A stretch of 45,418 nucleotides of DNA from Burkholderiaceae bacterium (GTDB taxonomy: Bacteria > Pseudomonadota > Gammaproteobacteria > Burkholderiales > Burkholderiaceae), in NCBI GenBank assembly GCA_947472645.1, contig CANJBQ010000023.1, positions 1 through 45,418 of the forward strand. The letters are read 5' to 3'. The notes under the pieces were generated by a model. That model saw only the letters and a program-made list of their open reading frames with translations, did no database searches and was not told the origin of the DNA. The translations under genes and the position numbers were made by a program. This document shows, piece by piece, positions 33,309 through 41,763 of the stretch (positions are counted from its first letter, which is position 1; every line of letters starts with the position of its first letter).

Positions 33309-34385
33309 ATGACAAATCCAAGCGTAGAATTTTGGAAAGATAGAAAAGTTCTGGTTACTGGCCATACTGGTTTTAAAGGATCTTGGCTTGTATATTGGCT
33401 CCATCAAATGGGCGCTAATACTGTTGGCGTTGGGCTTGCACCTTTAGCAAGCCCAAATCTCTTTACCCTCCTTAATATATCAACTTTATGTGAGTCTCAT
33501 TTTCTGGATATCAGAAATTATGAAGAACTTCAGTCGCTCATTATAAAAAGTCGGCCTGAAATTGTGATTCATATGGCTGCCCAAGCCTTGGTTAGGAGTA
33601 GCTATAAAGATCCCCTGTACACGTTCGACACGAATGTGATGGGGACTGCCAATGTATTAAATGCATTAAGAGACCTGAGCTCTATCAAGAGCGTTGTATG
33701 CGTAACCACGGATAAAGTATATAAAAATCAAGAACATTTTTATCCTTACCGAGAGATCGATGAGTTGGGGGGGTATGACCCATACAGCGCCAGTAAGGCT
33801 GCTAGCGAGATAGTGATTTCATCGTATAGAGACTCTTTTTTATTTCAGCAAGGTGTTGCAGTTGCCTCTGCTAGAGCCGGAAACGTTATTGGAGGTGGAG
33901 ATTGGTCGCAAGATCGTTTAATTCCCGATGCTATTCGTGCTTGGGACTTGGGTATTCCCCTAGAAATTCGAAGACCTGACGCCATTCGTCCATGGCAGCA
34001 TGTATTAGAACCACTACGTGCATATCTCCAGCTGGCAGAGCAATTATATGAAAACCCATCTTTAGTAGGGGCCTTTAATTTTGGACCAGAACCAAACGAG
34101 TTGATTTCTGTTCGAGACATCATTGAGCTTTCAAAGCGGGAGTATAGGGTTGGAAAAGTCATTTGGGGTGATGGAAACGGGGGGCCCCATGAGGCAGGTC
34201 TATTATCCTTGGATATATCGAAATCAAGAAACATCCTTGGGATAGAGCCATGTTGGAATTCTGAAAAAACGATTCAACGTACGATGAAATGGTACCGTCT
34301 CCTAAAAGAAGGAAATAGCGCTCAAGATTTATGCCTCTCAGATATATCTGCGTTTACAAACCCTCAAAATCAATTTGAATCATGA
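33309..34385 (+). CDS. rfbG: CDP-glucose 4,6-dehydratase
   Basis: The roughly 358-residue extended short-chain dehydrogenase has the NAD site VTGHTGFKGSWLVYWL and the catalytic YSASK motif (preceded by GGYDP). GHTGFKGSW is diagnostic for RfbG. It converts CDP-glucose to CDP-4-keto-6-deoxyglucose. I start it at ATG 33309 (GTG 33306 is possible); a TTG at 33285 would overlap rfbF. Its stop overlaps the next, broken epimerase frame. Confidence 0.95.
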   Translation: MTNPSVEFWKDRKVLVTGHTGFKGSWLVYWLHQMGANTVGVGLAPLASPNLFTLLNISTLCESHFLDIRNYEELQSLIIKSRPEIVIHMAAQALVRSSYKDPLYTFDTNVMGTANVLNALRDLSSIKSVVCVTTDKVYKNQEHFYPYREIDELGGYDPYSASKAASEIVISSYRDSFLFQQGVAVASARAGNVIGGGDWSQDRLIPDAIRAWDLGIPLEIRRPDAIRPWQHVLEPLRAYLQLAEQLYENPSLVGAFNFGPEPNELISVRDIIELSKREYRVGKVIWGDGNGGPHEAGLLSLDISKSRNILGIEPCWNSEKTIQRTMKWYRLLKEGNSAQDLCLSDISAFTNPQNQFES

Positions 34386-34699
34386 AACGCTTCTTAATTT
34401 CTGAAGCTCCATTAAATAACTTAAAGCTTGACGAGCGCCATCCCATTCTGGATGACAGGGGTTTTTTAACTCGCATGTTTTGCTCTGAGGAGCTCAACAG
34501 TGTTGGTTGGAATAAACCTTTTAGAGAGATCAATCACACCCTTTCGAAAAAAAGAGGAACTGTCAGAGGTCTTTGCTTTCAACATTTGCCATATACCGAA
34601 ATGAAATTGGTTTACTGTATAAGGGGTGAGATATGGGATGTGGCTGTGTGGGGGGCCTTGCTGGGGTTTGGGTTATGGTTAACGCATTCTATCTATTGA
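34382..34699 (+). pseudogene. truncated RmlC-like sugar 3,5-epimerase
   Basis: The frame begins like the RmlC/RfbC cupin epimerases and like the intact copy at 36195-36755: it shares GFLxRxFC, the KKRGTVRG block, EMKLV and GEIWDVAV. After GEIWDVAV the frame runs into about 15 unrelated residues and stops, losing the C-terminal half. The catalytic histidine of RGxHFQ is a cysteine here (RGLCFQ). It starts with the ATGA overlap of rfbG, so it was probably the original epimerase of this operon and is now broken. Confidence 0.8.
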
Positions 34700-34781
34700 T
34701 TTCAGTTCTGCTTATATAATCAAAGCTAATTTTTATGTATAAAAAAATCCTTAAAATTACCACTTAATATCAGGTACGCAA

Positions 34782-35954
34782 ATGCCCCAGTCTAAAATTA
34801 GCATATGTATCCCGACATACAACAGAGCAGCGTACTTAGATTGGCAACTCAATCAATTTTTAAACTTTAAAGAAAAAATCGTTGACTGGGAATTTGTGAT
34901 TTGCAACAACGGGTCTACTGACAATACTAGAGAAGTAATAGCTAAATATAAAGATGAACTTCGAATTACTTATCATGAATTTCCAAAAAATATGGGACCG
35001 CAGGGTTATTATAAAACAGTTGAAATTTCAAGCTCAAACGTTCTCACTTATCTTGCAGATGATGATTTTTTAGATGTCGATGCTGTAAATAGCTATGTGA
35101 GTCTCTTTAACGAAGATAAAAATCTTTCAGCTATATTTGCACCATGGAAGTACTTAAACGCTGTTAAGGCTGAATTTAACGGTCAGTTTTATAGTCAAAA
35201 AGAAGATTTAATTGTTAAACAATTTGATTATTTATCAGCCACCACGCTAATCTTACAAAATAAAATTTTTCCTGAAATTTTTATTACGAAAAAAAATATA
35301 GCATTATCTCTTTTTGAGGACTGCGATATTTGTTATCATTTTTTTCTGAAGTGTGCTCAATTAATTAAAAGTGGTAATGTTATTTTCGCTAACATTCCTT
35401 TTTTTTACTCAATAACTCAGCATCCAGCAGATGGTAATACGACAAGAATTCAAGCAGGAAATGAGCAAATTAAGTCTTACTGGGATATCTATAGAGGTGG
35501 ATTTGAACTACTTCTTGGTCTTTCAAGAATTCAAAATAACTCTTTCGATCAATTAGGCCACAAACTTTTGCTAGACAATTTTGTAACGGATAGAATGATT
35601 CTTGCCATAGTTAACAATATCAGAAGTGGCGAATTCCTAAAAAGCTATTGGATCTATCTTAGGGTTATCGCGCAAATTGGTCCATTTGAACTTAATCAAG
35701 AATTTACTTTTAAAAATATAATTGGTCTAGCTGCACTTGATTTAATTATTAATGAAACTCGCTGTCATAGTGATATTATCATTCTCGACATTTCCTTAGA
35801 TAAGGGAATAAGAACACTAGCAAATGAGTATTGCCCAAAAAAATACTTTCTAAATAATGAAAATATTTTAGAAAAAAATACTTTAAATGAATTTCACATA
35901 GACTCTAATTCTCATCTAGAGGCTGTTAAAAAGTTAAATTTTTTTGGCCTATGA
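34782..35954 (+). CDS. GT2-family glycosyltransferase
   Basis: The 390-residue protein has a GT-A fold start (ISICIPTYNRAAYLDWQL) and ICNNGSTDNTREVI, with the metal-binding LADDDFLDVDA near residue 95. The C-terminal 170 residues are not assigned. There is no membrane helix. Donor and acceptor are unknown. It is more AT-rich than the rfb genes beside it and lies between the broken and intact copies of the epimerase, ending 54 bases before an IS remnant. This suggests it arrived as an insert. Confidence 0.85.
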   Translation: MPQSKISICIPTYNRAAYLDWQLNQFLNFKEKIVDWEFVICNNGSTDNTREVIAKYKDELRITYHEFPKNMGPQGYYKTVEISSSNVLTYLADDDFLDVDAVNSYVSLFNEDKNLSAIFAPWKYLNAVKAEFNGQFYSQKEDLIVKQFDYLSATTLILQNKIFPEIFITKKNIALSLFEDCDICYHFFLKCAQLIKSGNVIFANIPFFYSITQHPADGNTTRIQAGNEQIKSYWDIYRGGFELLLGLSRIQNNSFDQLGHKLLLDNFVTDRMILAIVNNIRSGEFLKSYWIYLRVIAQIGPFELNQEFTFKNIIGLAALDLIINETRCHSDIIILDISLDKGIRTLANEYCPKKYFLNNENILEKNTLNEFHIDSNSHLEAVKKLNFFGL

Positions 35955-36007
35955 ACTTCTAAATCTAAATTATTCTATATTTAAAAACATCCTGAAAAAA
36001 ACTGGAA

Positions 36008-36093
36008 AAATTCATCCACAATCAACCCATTATGATCCAATGATAAGATATGAATACGCTGTTTAATCGTGGAACTAAACTGACATTAGTTCA
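36008..36093 (+). mobile_element. IS3-like element, right-end remnant (copy B)
   Basis: The 86 bases match the right end of the element at 41130-41486, with the segment AATCAACCCATTATGATCC and a terminal ACATTAGTTCA. Only the non-coding end is left. The next 100 bases (36094-36194) hold no assignable gene. Confidence 0.75.
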
Positions 36094-36194
36094 CGATGGT
36101 TTGGTGCCAGCAGCAAAGAAATGGTGTTAGTGCTCGTTCACCATGCGAGGCCGATATTGCAGTATTTTCTAGTGACCAGAAAGTTTGATGGATT

Positions 36195-36755
36195 ATGGAT
36201 CTATTTTCTATTGTAGGTACACCGATTTTAGGCTTGAAGGTGGTTGAACGAAAACCTCTTGGCGATAGCCGTGGATTTTTAGCTCGTATCTTTTGCGCTG
36301 ATCAATTAGAAAATGCTGGATGGAAAAGACCGGTTATTCAGATTAATCAAACAGTAACAAAAAAAAGGGGAACCGTTAGAGGGATGCATTTTCAAAACTC
36401 CCCCCATGCCGAAATGAAGTTAGTCTCTTGTTTACAAGGAGAGATTTGGGATGTGGCAGTCGATTTACGTAAAAATTCGCCTACTTTTTTAAAGTGGCAC
36501 GCCGAAACACTCTCTTCAGAAAATTGTCGTGCGCTTTTAATTCCAGAAGGTTTTGCTCACGGTTTTCAGGCCTTATCGGATGATTGTGAGTTGCTTTATT
36601 TACATACATCTCCTTACGTCCGCGAGGCAGAGGGGGGTATTCGTCCAAATGATCCATATCTGGATGTCCCCTGGCCGCTTGATTTTTTTGAAATTTCAAT
36701 GAGGGATGCTAACCACCCTTTACTTAACGACCAATTTATGGGAGTTGAAATATGA
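36195..36755 (+). CDS. RmlC-like nucleotide-sugar 3,5-epimerase (intact copy)
   Basis: The 186-residue cupin protein has the family's RGMHFQNSPHAEMKLV block with the catalytic His, then GEIWDVAVDLRKNSPTF and IPEGFAHGFQALSDDCELLY. It should epimerise a 4-keto-6-deoxyhexose at C3 and/or C5; with rfbF and rfbG upstream the substrate is probably CDP-4-keto-6-deoxyglucose (inference). Its stop overlaps the start of the methyltransferase gene (ATGA). It replaces the function of the broken copy at 34382. Confidence 0.88.
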   Translation: MDLFSIVGTPILGLKVVERKPLGDSRGFLARIFCADQLENAGWKRPVIQINQTVTKKRGTVRGMHFQNSPHAEMKLVSCLQGEIWDVAVDLRKNSPTFLKWHAETLSSENCRALLIPEGFAHGFQALSDDCELLYLHTSPYVREAEGGIRPNDPYLDVPWPLDFFEISMRDANHPLLNDQFMGVEI

Positions 36756-37975
36756 ATTGTCGGCACTGCTCTTCTGAATTAACATACACTTTTTTAGATC
36801 TTGGTTTTGCGCCACCTTCCAATGCATATTTAACAAAAGAGGGCTTAACTAAGCCTGAAAAGTATTACCCGCTAAAGGTCATGGTATGCGATCAATGCTG
36901 GCTGGTACAGACCGAAGATTATGCTCTAGCAGATGAGTTATTTGTTTCTGAGTATGCCTATTTTTCTAGTACATCTAAAGGATGGCTTGAGCATTCAAAG
37001 CGTTACGCCGAACTGACTATCCAAGACTTGCACTTAAATGAAAAGAGCTTTGTGATTGAAGTTGCATCGAATGATGGGTATTTACTCAAGAATTTTGTTG
37101 AAAAGAAAATACCGTGCCTGGGAATAGAACCAACTGCAAGTACCGCACAGGTAGCTATAGAATTGGGTATTCCAGTCTTGCAAGAGTTTTTTGGAGAGCA
37201 GTTAGGAGAACGATTATCAAAAGAAGGACGTCTGGCGGACTTAATTATTGGGAATAATGTTTTTGCCCATGTTCCAGATATAAATGACTTTACCCGAGGC
37301 TTAAAGGCCGCCCTAAAAGCTGATGGAGAGATTACCTTAGAGTTTCCGCACCTAATGCGATTGATTGAATTTAATCAATTCGACACTATTTATCACGAAC
37401 ATTTTTCATATCTTTCACTTTATACCGTTCAGAAAATTTTTAAAACGGCAGCATTAAGAATTTGGAATGTTGAGGAGTTATGTACTCATGGTGGCAGTCT
37501 GCGTATTTATGGCTGTCACGATCATAGTTCGCGAAAATCTTTGCCCATTGTAGATAAAATTCTTGCGCAAGAGTTAGAGCGGGGTATGCAAAATCTAGAT
37601 ATATATTTAACGTTTCAGAGTCAAGCAGACAAAATTAAAAATGATCTAATTGAGTTTTTGCTAATGCAAAAAAAATTAGGAAAAAAAATCGCTGCTTATG
37701 GGGCCGCTGCTAAAGGTAATACTTTACTCAATTATGCAGGTATTAAACCAGATCTTTTACCATTTGTATGTGATGCCGCAAAAGCTAAGCAGGGAAAGTT
37801 TATGCCAGGTAGCCATATTCCAATCCTACCTCCTAGCGCATTAAAGAGAGATGATTTAAATTATATTTTGATTTTGCCTTGGAATATTGCGCCTGAGGTT
37901 ATAGAGCAGAATAAGGGTTTGCTTGATTATGGAACCAAGTTTGTAACAGTAGTTCCAGATTTAAAGATTATATGA
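36752..37975 (+). CDS. nucleotide-sugar C-methyltransferase
   Basis: The 407-residue protein has an N-terminal zinc-binding part (CRHCSSEL and CDQCWLVQ), a SAM-binding domain (VIEVASNDGYLLKNF, about residue 105) and a C-terminal part with IAAYGAAAKGNTLLNYAGI, which is the layout of the sugar C-methyltransferases (TylC3/NovU type). It would methylate a carbon next to the keto group of a CDP-4-keto-deoxysugar, giving a branched sugar (inference from neighbours). It is coupled to genes on both sides through ATGA overlaps. Confidence 0.88.
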   Translation: MNCRHCSSELTYTFLDLGFAPPSNAYLTKEGLTKPEKYYPLKVMVCDQCWLVQTEDYALADELFVSEYAYFSSTSKGWLEHSKRYAELTIQDLHLNEKSFVIEVASNDGYLLKNFVEKKIPCLGIEPTASTAQVAIELGIPVLQEFFGEQLGERLSKEGRLADLIIGNNVFAHVPDINDFTRGLKAALKADGEITLEFPHLMRLIEFNQFDTIYHEHFSYLSLYTVQKIFKTAALRIWNVEELCTHGGSLRIYGCHDHSSRKSLPIVDKILAQELERGMQNLDIYLTFQSQADKIKNDLIEFLLMQKKLGKKIAAYGAAAKGNTLLNYAGIKPDLLPFVCDAAKAKQGKFMPGSHIPILPPSALKRDDLNYILILPWNIAPEVIEQNKGLLDYGTKFVTVVPDLKII

Positions 37976-38802
37976 AAAAGCGAATTTTGATTACCGGCGC
38001 ATCCGGTTTTGTTGGACGACAAGTTTTAAAATATTTAACGACAAAAGATGTTTTGGTAACTTTAGTAGTCCGCGAGGGTAAAGAATTATTGTTTGTAAAT
38101 AATTCCGTAGTGGAGTCCACCATCCTCACGCAAGATCTTTTCGCGGAAACTGATGAGTGGTGGGCTAATGTTTTGGATAGTATTGACACTGTCATTCATT
38201 TAGCCTGGTATGTTCAGCCAGGCAAGTATTTGGATGCACCTCAAAATATAGATTGTCTTATCGGCACACTGAACCTTGCTAAAGGTGCGGCCAGAGCTGG
38301 CGTAAGAAGATTTATAGCGGTAGGTACTTGCTTTGAGTATGACCTAAGCAAAGGTGCTCTAACGGTTGAAACAAGGTTAAATCCCTTAACCCCTTATGCG
38401 TCTGCAAAAGTAGCACTTTATATTGCATTATCTAGCTGGCTAACAGAACACTCTATTGAATTTTCTTGGTGCAGGCTTTTCTATCTTTACGGCGAAGGAG
38501 AGCATGAACACCGTTTAGCTCCCTATGTTCATAAGCAACTTCAGAATGGCGAAATTGTAGAATTAACCAATGGTAAGCAAATTCGTGATTATCTGGATGT
38601 TTCTGTAGCAGGGGCAAGAATTGCAGAAATTGCACTTGGAATTCAAACAGGCCCTATGAATATTTGCTCTGGAAACCCCATTACAGTTAGAGAGTTTGTT
38701 GAGAATATCGCCGATGAATATGGGGCAAGGCATTTACTTAAATTTGATGCAATACCCGATCGCGAAAATGATCCACCATTTGTTGTTGGTGCTCCATATT
38801 AA
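37972..38802 (+). CDS. NAD-dependent epimerase/reductase, probably C-terminally truncated
   Basis: The 276-residue short-chain dehydrogenase has a start of ILITGASGFVGRQVL and the catalytic pair in PYASAKVALY. It probably reduces the 4-keto group of the branched sugar. The frame ends RENDPPFVVG, then three residues and a stop, where family members usually continue for about 20-30 residues with a WxP helix. This suggests loss of the end at a recombination joint. The radical SAM gene starts 20 bases later. Activity may survive. Confidence 0.8.
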   Translation: MKKRILITGASGFVGRQVLKYLTTKDVLVTLVVREGKELLFVNNSVVESTILTQDLFAETDEWWANVLDSIDTVIHLAWYVQPGKYLDAPQNIDCLIGTLNLAKGAARAGVRRFIAVGTCFEYDLSKGALTVETRLNPLTPYASAKVALYIALSSWLTEHSIEFSWCRLFYLYGEGEHEHRLAPYVHKQLQNGEIVELTNGKQIRDYLDVSVAGARIAEIALGIQTGPMNICSGNPITVREFVENIADEYGARHLLKFDAIPDRENDPPFVVGAPY

Positions 38803-38822
38803 TCATAATAAATAGGAGATAT

Positions 38823-39908
38823 ATGAAAGCTAAATATGAACCGCGTATAGATTTAGTAAATCGTACAAAGCTTGAGAAGGTAATTCCCCTTGAAACTCCA
38901 TTGGTTGTCTTTGTTGATCCTTCTGATGCATGTAATTTTAAATGTTGTTTTTGCCCCACATCAGACCGAGACTTGATGAAAGCGGTAGGTCGATCATGGA
39001 AGCAGCTGCCCTTCGACCTTTTCACAAAGATAGCAGACGACATGGCAGCTTTTCCAAATAAGGTGGAAGTGTTACGTCTTTACAAGGATGGCGAGCCCTT
39101 GTTAAACAAGCGTTTGGTTGACATGATAAAGTATGCCAAGGACGTAGGCGCCTCAAATCGCATTGACACAACAACCAACGCATCCTTGTTGACGAAAGAA
39201 AAAGGCAAAGCAATAGCTGATGCAGGCCTTGATCGAATCAATATTTCTGTCTACGGTGTTAATAATGAGCATTACAAAAATTTTTCGGGTGTTAAGCTTG
39301 AGTTTGAGAGGGTACTCGCAAATATCCGTGATTTTTATGAAGTACGCGGTAATTGTGAAATGCTTGTAAAGATTAATGGCGACACTTTGACCCATGAAGA
39401 AAAGCAGATGTTTCTCGACTATTTTGGTGACCATACCGACAAGATTTATATTGAGCACATTATGTCGTGTTGGCCAGAGTTTGATCTTCGTGGAGTGGGT
39501 GCAAATAGTAGCAAAGGTATTTACGGGCAAGAAATTAAAGAAGTTAATGCTTGCTCATACCCTTTCTACTCTTTTTCTATCAATTCAGATGGTTTGGTGA
39601 GTGTATGCTTTCTGGATTGGGGTCGAAAATTGATTGTTGGTGATGTTAAGACACAGTCAGTTCAAGAGGTCTGGAATGGTAAGCCAATGCGAGCTTATCG
39701 CAAGATGTTTCTTGAGGGTAAACGTAAACAGCATCAAACATGTGGTAACTGCGGGCAAATGACTCATGGTCAGCCAGACAATATAGATCCATTCAAAGAA
39801 CAACTTTTGCAAAAACTGAATGATATTGAATACTTTAAAGATGTACCGCCGCTAGAAATGAAAACTGAAGCATTGAAATCTATTATTCCCATTACTTTAA
39901 CCAGTTGA
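38823..39908 (+). CDS. radical SAM protein with SPASM domain
   Basis: The 361-residue protein has the radical SAM cluster motif CNFKCCFC (about residue 38) and a C-terminal SPASM-type region with cysteines in VNACSYPFYSF, SVCFLD and QTCGNCGQM, which would bind extra Fe-S clusters. Such proteins in surface-glycan loci modify sugars or peptides, but the substrate is unknown. GGAGAT precedes the ATG. It directly follows the truncated reductase. Base composition is slightly less AT-rich in the first half. Confidence 0.85.
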   Translation: MKAKYEPRIDLVNRTKLEKVIPLETPLVVFVDPSDACNFKCCFCPTSDRDLMKAVGRSWKQLPFDLFTKIADDMAAFPNKVEVLRLYKDGEPLLNKRLVDMIKYAKDVGASNRIDTTTNASLLTKEKGKAIADAGLDRINISVYGVNNEHYKNFSGVKLEFERVLANIRDFYEVRGNCEMLVKINGDTLTHEEKQMFLDYFGDHTDKIYIEHIMSCWPEFDLRGVGANSSKGIYGQEIKEVNACSYPFYSFSINSDGLVSVCFLDWGRKLIVGDVKTQSVQEVWNGKPMRAYRKMFLEGKRKQHQTCGNCGQMTHGQPDNIDPFKEQLLQKLNDIEYFKDVPPLEMKTEALKSIIPITLTS

Positions 39909-39959
39909 CTTTAGTCAACCCAATTTGATTGATATTTTAGGGCACAAGATAAACCTTCA

Positions 39960-41108
39960 ATGAGTAGCTTCAGTATAAAATCACAAATTAAAAATCGGCT
40001 TATTCAACGATTATTGGATAGCTCAAATGACTATCCAGAGTCCTTGGATTTGGGTGAAGGAGTCTATATTTATGGTGCTGGCGAACTTGGAATGCTTGCG
40101 GTTGAATATTGTGAGGCATGCGGGATTCTGATTTTAGGGATTTTGGATCAAAATAAGACTGGAGTGATTAAGGGGAGATTCTCGGAATATCGCATTTGTA
40201 AGCCAGATGAAATTCCTATGGAGGTAAGATTTCAATTTCCACTCGCTGTTTCTATTGCTACATTAGCATTTGCGCCGATCTCTAAAATGCTCAAGTCATG
40301 TGGTTGGAAAAAAGTTTTACCTTTTTACACTTTAACCATGGAAAAAAGAACTGGCCATCCTCTTAGAAATGGATGGACGGTGGGATCAATTAGCGAAGAA
40401 GAGCTGGAAAAAGTGGGATGGATATGTGGAAACTGGGATGACGACACTTCACTTTTGCATTATGAAGTTTTTCTTGCATGGCATATTGATGGCACGGAGT
40501 TGTCACTTTTAGAAGAAGAGATTGATCCGAATCAGCGTTATGTAATTGCGCCCTTGTTGGTGGAGCTTTTTAATCGACATCAGCAAATGGTTGACGTAGG
40601 TAGTCATCGGGGGGAGTCGATTAAGAGGCTTTTGGATGCGGATGTTTTATTTTCTGAATATGTTTTAATTGAGCCGGATCTTGAATCAATTAGACAACTT
40701 AAAAGTGAAATAAAGAACTTCTTGCCAGCGGATAAAAGAATTAGATTTTTAAATTACATTCTTGGGGCTAACAATACTTTAATGCCTTTTAAAGAAGGAC
40801 TTGGCTACTGTTCACAGTTGTGGTCGGAGTCTACACTTGTAAGATCAGTGGTTACATTGGATTCATTGGAGTGCAGACCTGATTTTCTAAAAATTCATAC
40901 TGAAGGGTCTGAACTGGATGTTCTACTTGGCGGGGTCGATACTATTTCTAAGAATAGGCCCGTACTAGCATTTTCTATTTATCATAATCGTGGGGGTCTC
41001 TGTCAAATACCTTTCGAGTCTATGCAACTATTTGACGGTTACAAATGGTACTTTAGATTACATAGCTACCAAGGCACAGGAGCGTTCATTTATGGTGTAC
41101 CAAAATAG
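39960..41108 (+). CDS. FkbM-family methyltransferase with N-terminal nucleotide-binding-like domain
   Basis: The 382-residue protein has an N-terminal Rossmann-like part (VYIYGAGELGMLAVEYC, about 31-47) of the kind seen in sugar-modifying enzymes, and a C-terminal FkbM methyltransferase part with MVDVGSHRGESIKRL (about 215) and FLKIHTEGSELDVLLGG. FkbM enzymes usually O-methylate sugars. The gene ends about 20 bases before the IS-derived element, which lies on its downstream side. Confidence 0.82.
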   Translation: MSSFSIKSQIKNRLIQRLLDSSNDYPESLDLGEGVYIYGAGELGMLAVEYCEACGILILGILDQNKTGVIKGRFSEYRICKPDEIPMEVRFQFPLAVSIATLAFAPISKMLKSCGWKKVLPFYTLTMEKRTGHPLRNGWTVGSISEEELEKVGWICGNWDDDTSLLHYEVFLAWHIDGTELSLLEEEIDPNQRYVIAPLLVELFNRHQQMVDVGSHRGESIKRLLDADVLFSEYVLIEPDLESIRQLKSEIKNFLPADKRIRFLNYILGANNTLMPFKEGLGYCSQLWSESTLVRSVVTLDSLECRPDFLKIHTEGSELDVLLGGVDTISKNRPVLAFSIYHNRGGLCQIPFESMQLFDGYKWYFRLHSYQGTGAFIYGVPK

Positions 41109-41129
41109 TCCAATTTTGAGGCTCATAAT

Positions 41130-41486
41130 ATTGATCTGACCTAATTTTCAGTATCACTTCCAATGAGAGGAATTTTTGATAATCTATCTCTAAACGGAGT
41201 AAAAAATGCCTAAAGGTCAACGTATTAAACCGGAACAAATTGTGATGTTATTGCGTCAAGTCGAAGTTTTGACTGCCAATGGAAAAACTCTAGCCCAGGC
41301 TTTTAAAGAGGTTGGCGAGTGGGTCAAGCATTACAACCATGTCAGGCCTCATAGCTCTCTTGGTTATCGACCACCAGCACCACAAACCCAAGCCCCAAAA
41401 ACTCATCCACAATGAACCCATCATGTTCCAATGATAAGATATGAATACTCTCTTTAATCGGGGTACTAAATTTACATCAGTTCAAT
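41130..41486 (+). mobile_element. internally deleted IS3-like element, both ends present (copy C)
   Basis: Left (TTGATCTGACCTAATTTT) and right ends form an imperfect inverted repeat of roughly 25 bases, close to TGAWCTGAnnTAAwTTT. The body is only about 350 bases and holds the start of a transposase orfA joined to the end of orfB. It cannot move alone but could be mobilised. I see no flanking target repeat. Three other right-end pieces in the window are of the same element. Confidence 0.82.
41206..41415 (+). pseudogene. fused transposase fragment (orfA start joined to orfB end)
   Basis: The 69-residue frame joins an orfA N-terminus (KGQRIKPEQIVMLLRQVE to about residue 43) in frame to the orfB C-terminus (HVRPHSSLGYRPPAP), with the catalytic DDE core deleted. 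This marks an internal deletion derivative of an IS3-family element. Confidence 0.85.
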
Positions 41487-41600
41487 CAGGATCCAGAGGT
41501 GAGGGCTTTGGTAATATCGCAAAATGAAGTGCTGAACTCGCTAGAGCCTTTGACGGACTATAGGCAATTAATTTTCAATAATAAATTAAGAGTGCATTAA
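41487..41600 (+). pseudogene. 3' end of a gene cut by the IS element
   Basis: From the last base of the IS copy an open frame of 37 codons runs to TAA (QDPEVRALVISQNEVL at its start, NNKLRVH at its end). It has no start and looks like the C-terminal end of a larger protein whose front was lost at the IS junction. The family cannot be named from this length. The following 160 bases to 41763 show no gene. Confidence 0.35.
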
Positions 41601-41763
41601 ATTTGCCAATTAATTTATCGCAAATAAAAATAAATCATCATACCAAGGGCGCATCCGATAAATAAAATATTTATAGCTCATTACAAAAAGTTCAGGAAAT
41701 TATTTGTAAACCCGGTTTTCATAGGTGCTCTTGATATGTGTTCACAATATCAAGAGTTTTAAA

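Noticed and set aside
36094..36194. Open frames running from the IS end toward the intact epimerase.
   Set aside because: Two frames are open over about 100 bases, neither has an initiation site and no family resemblance is visible. It may be gene debris but cannot be supported.
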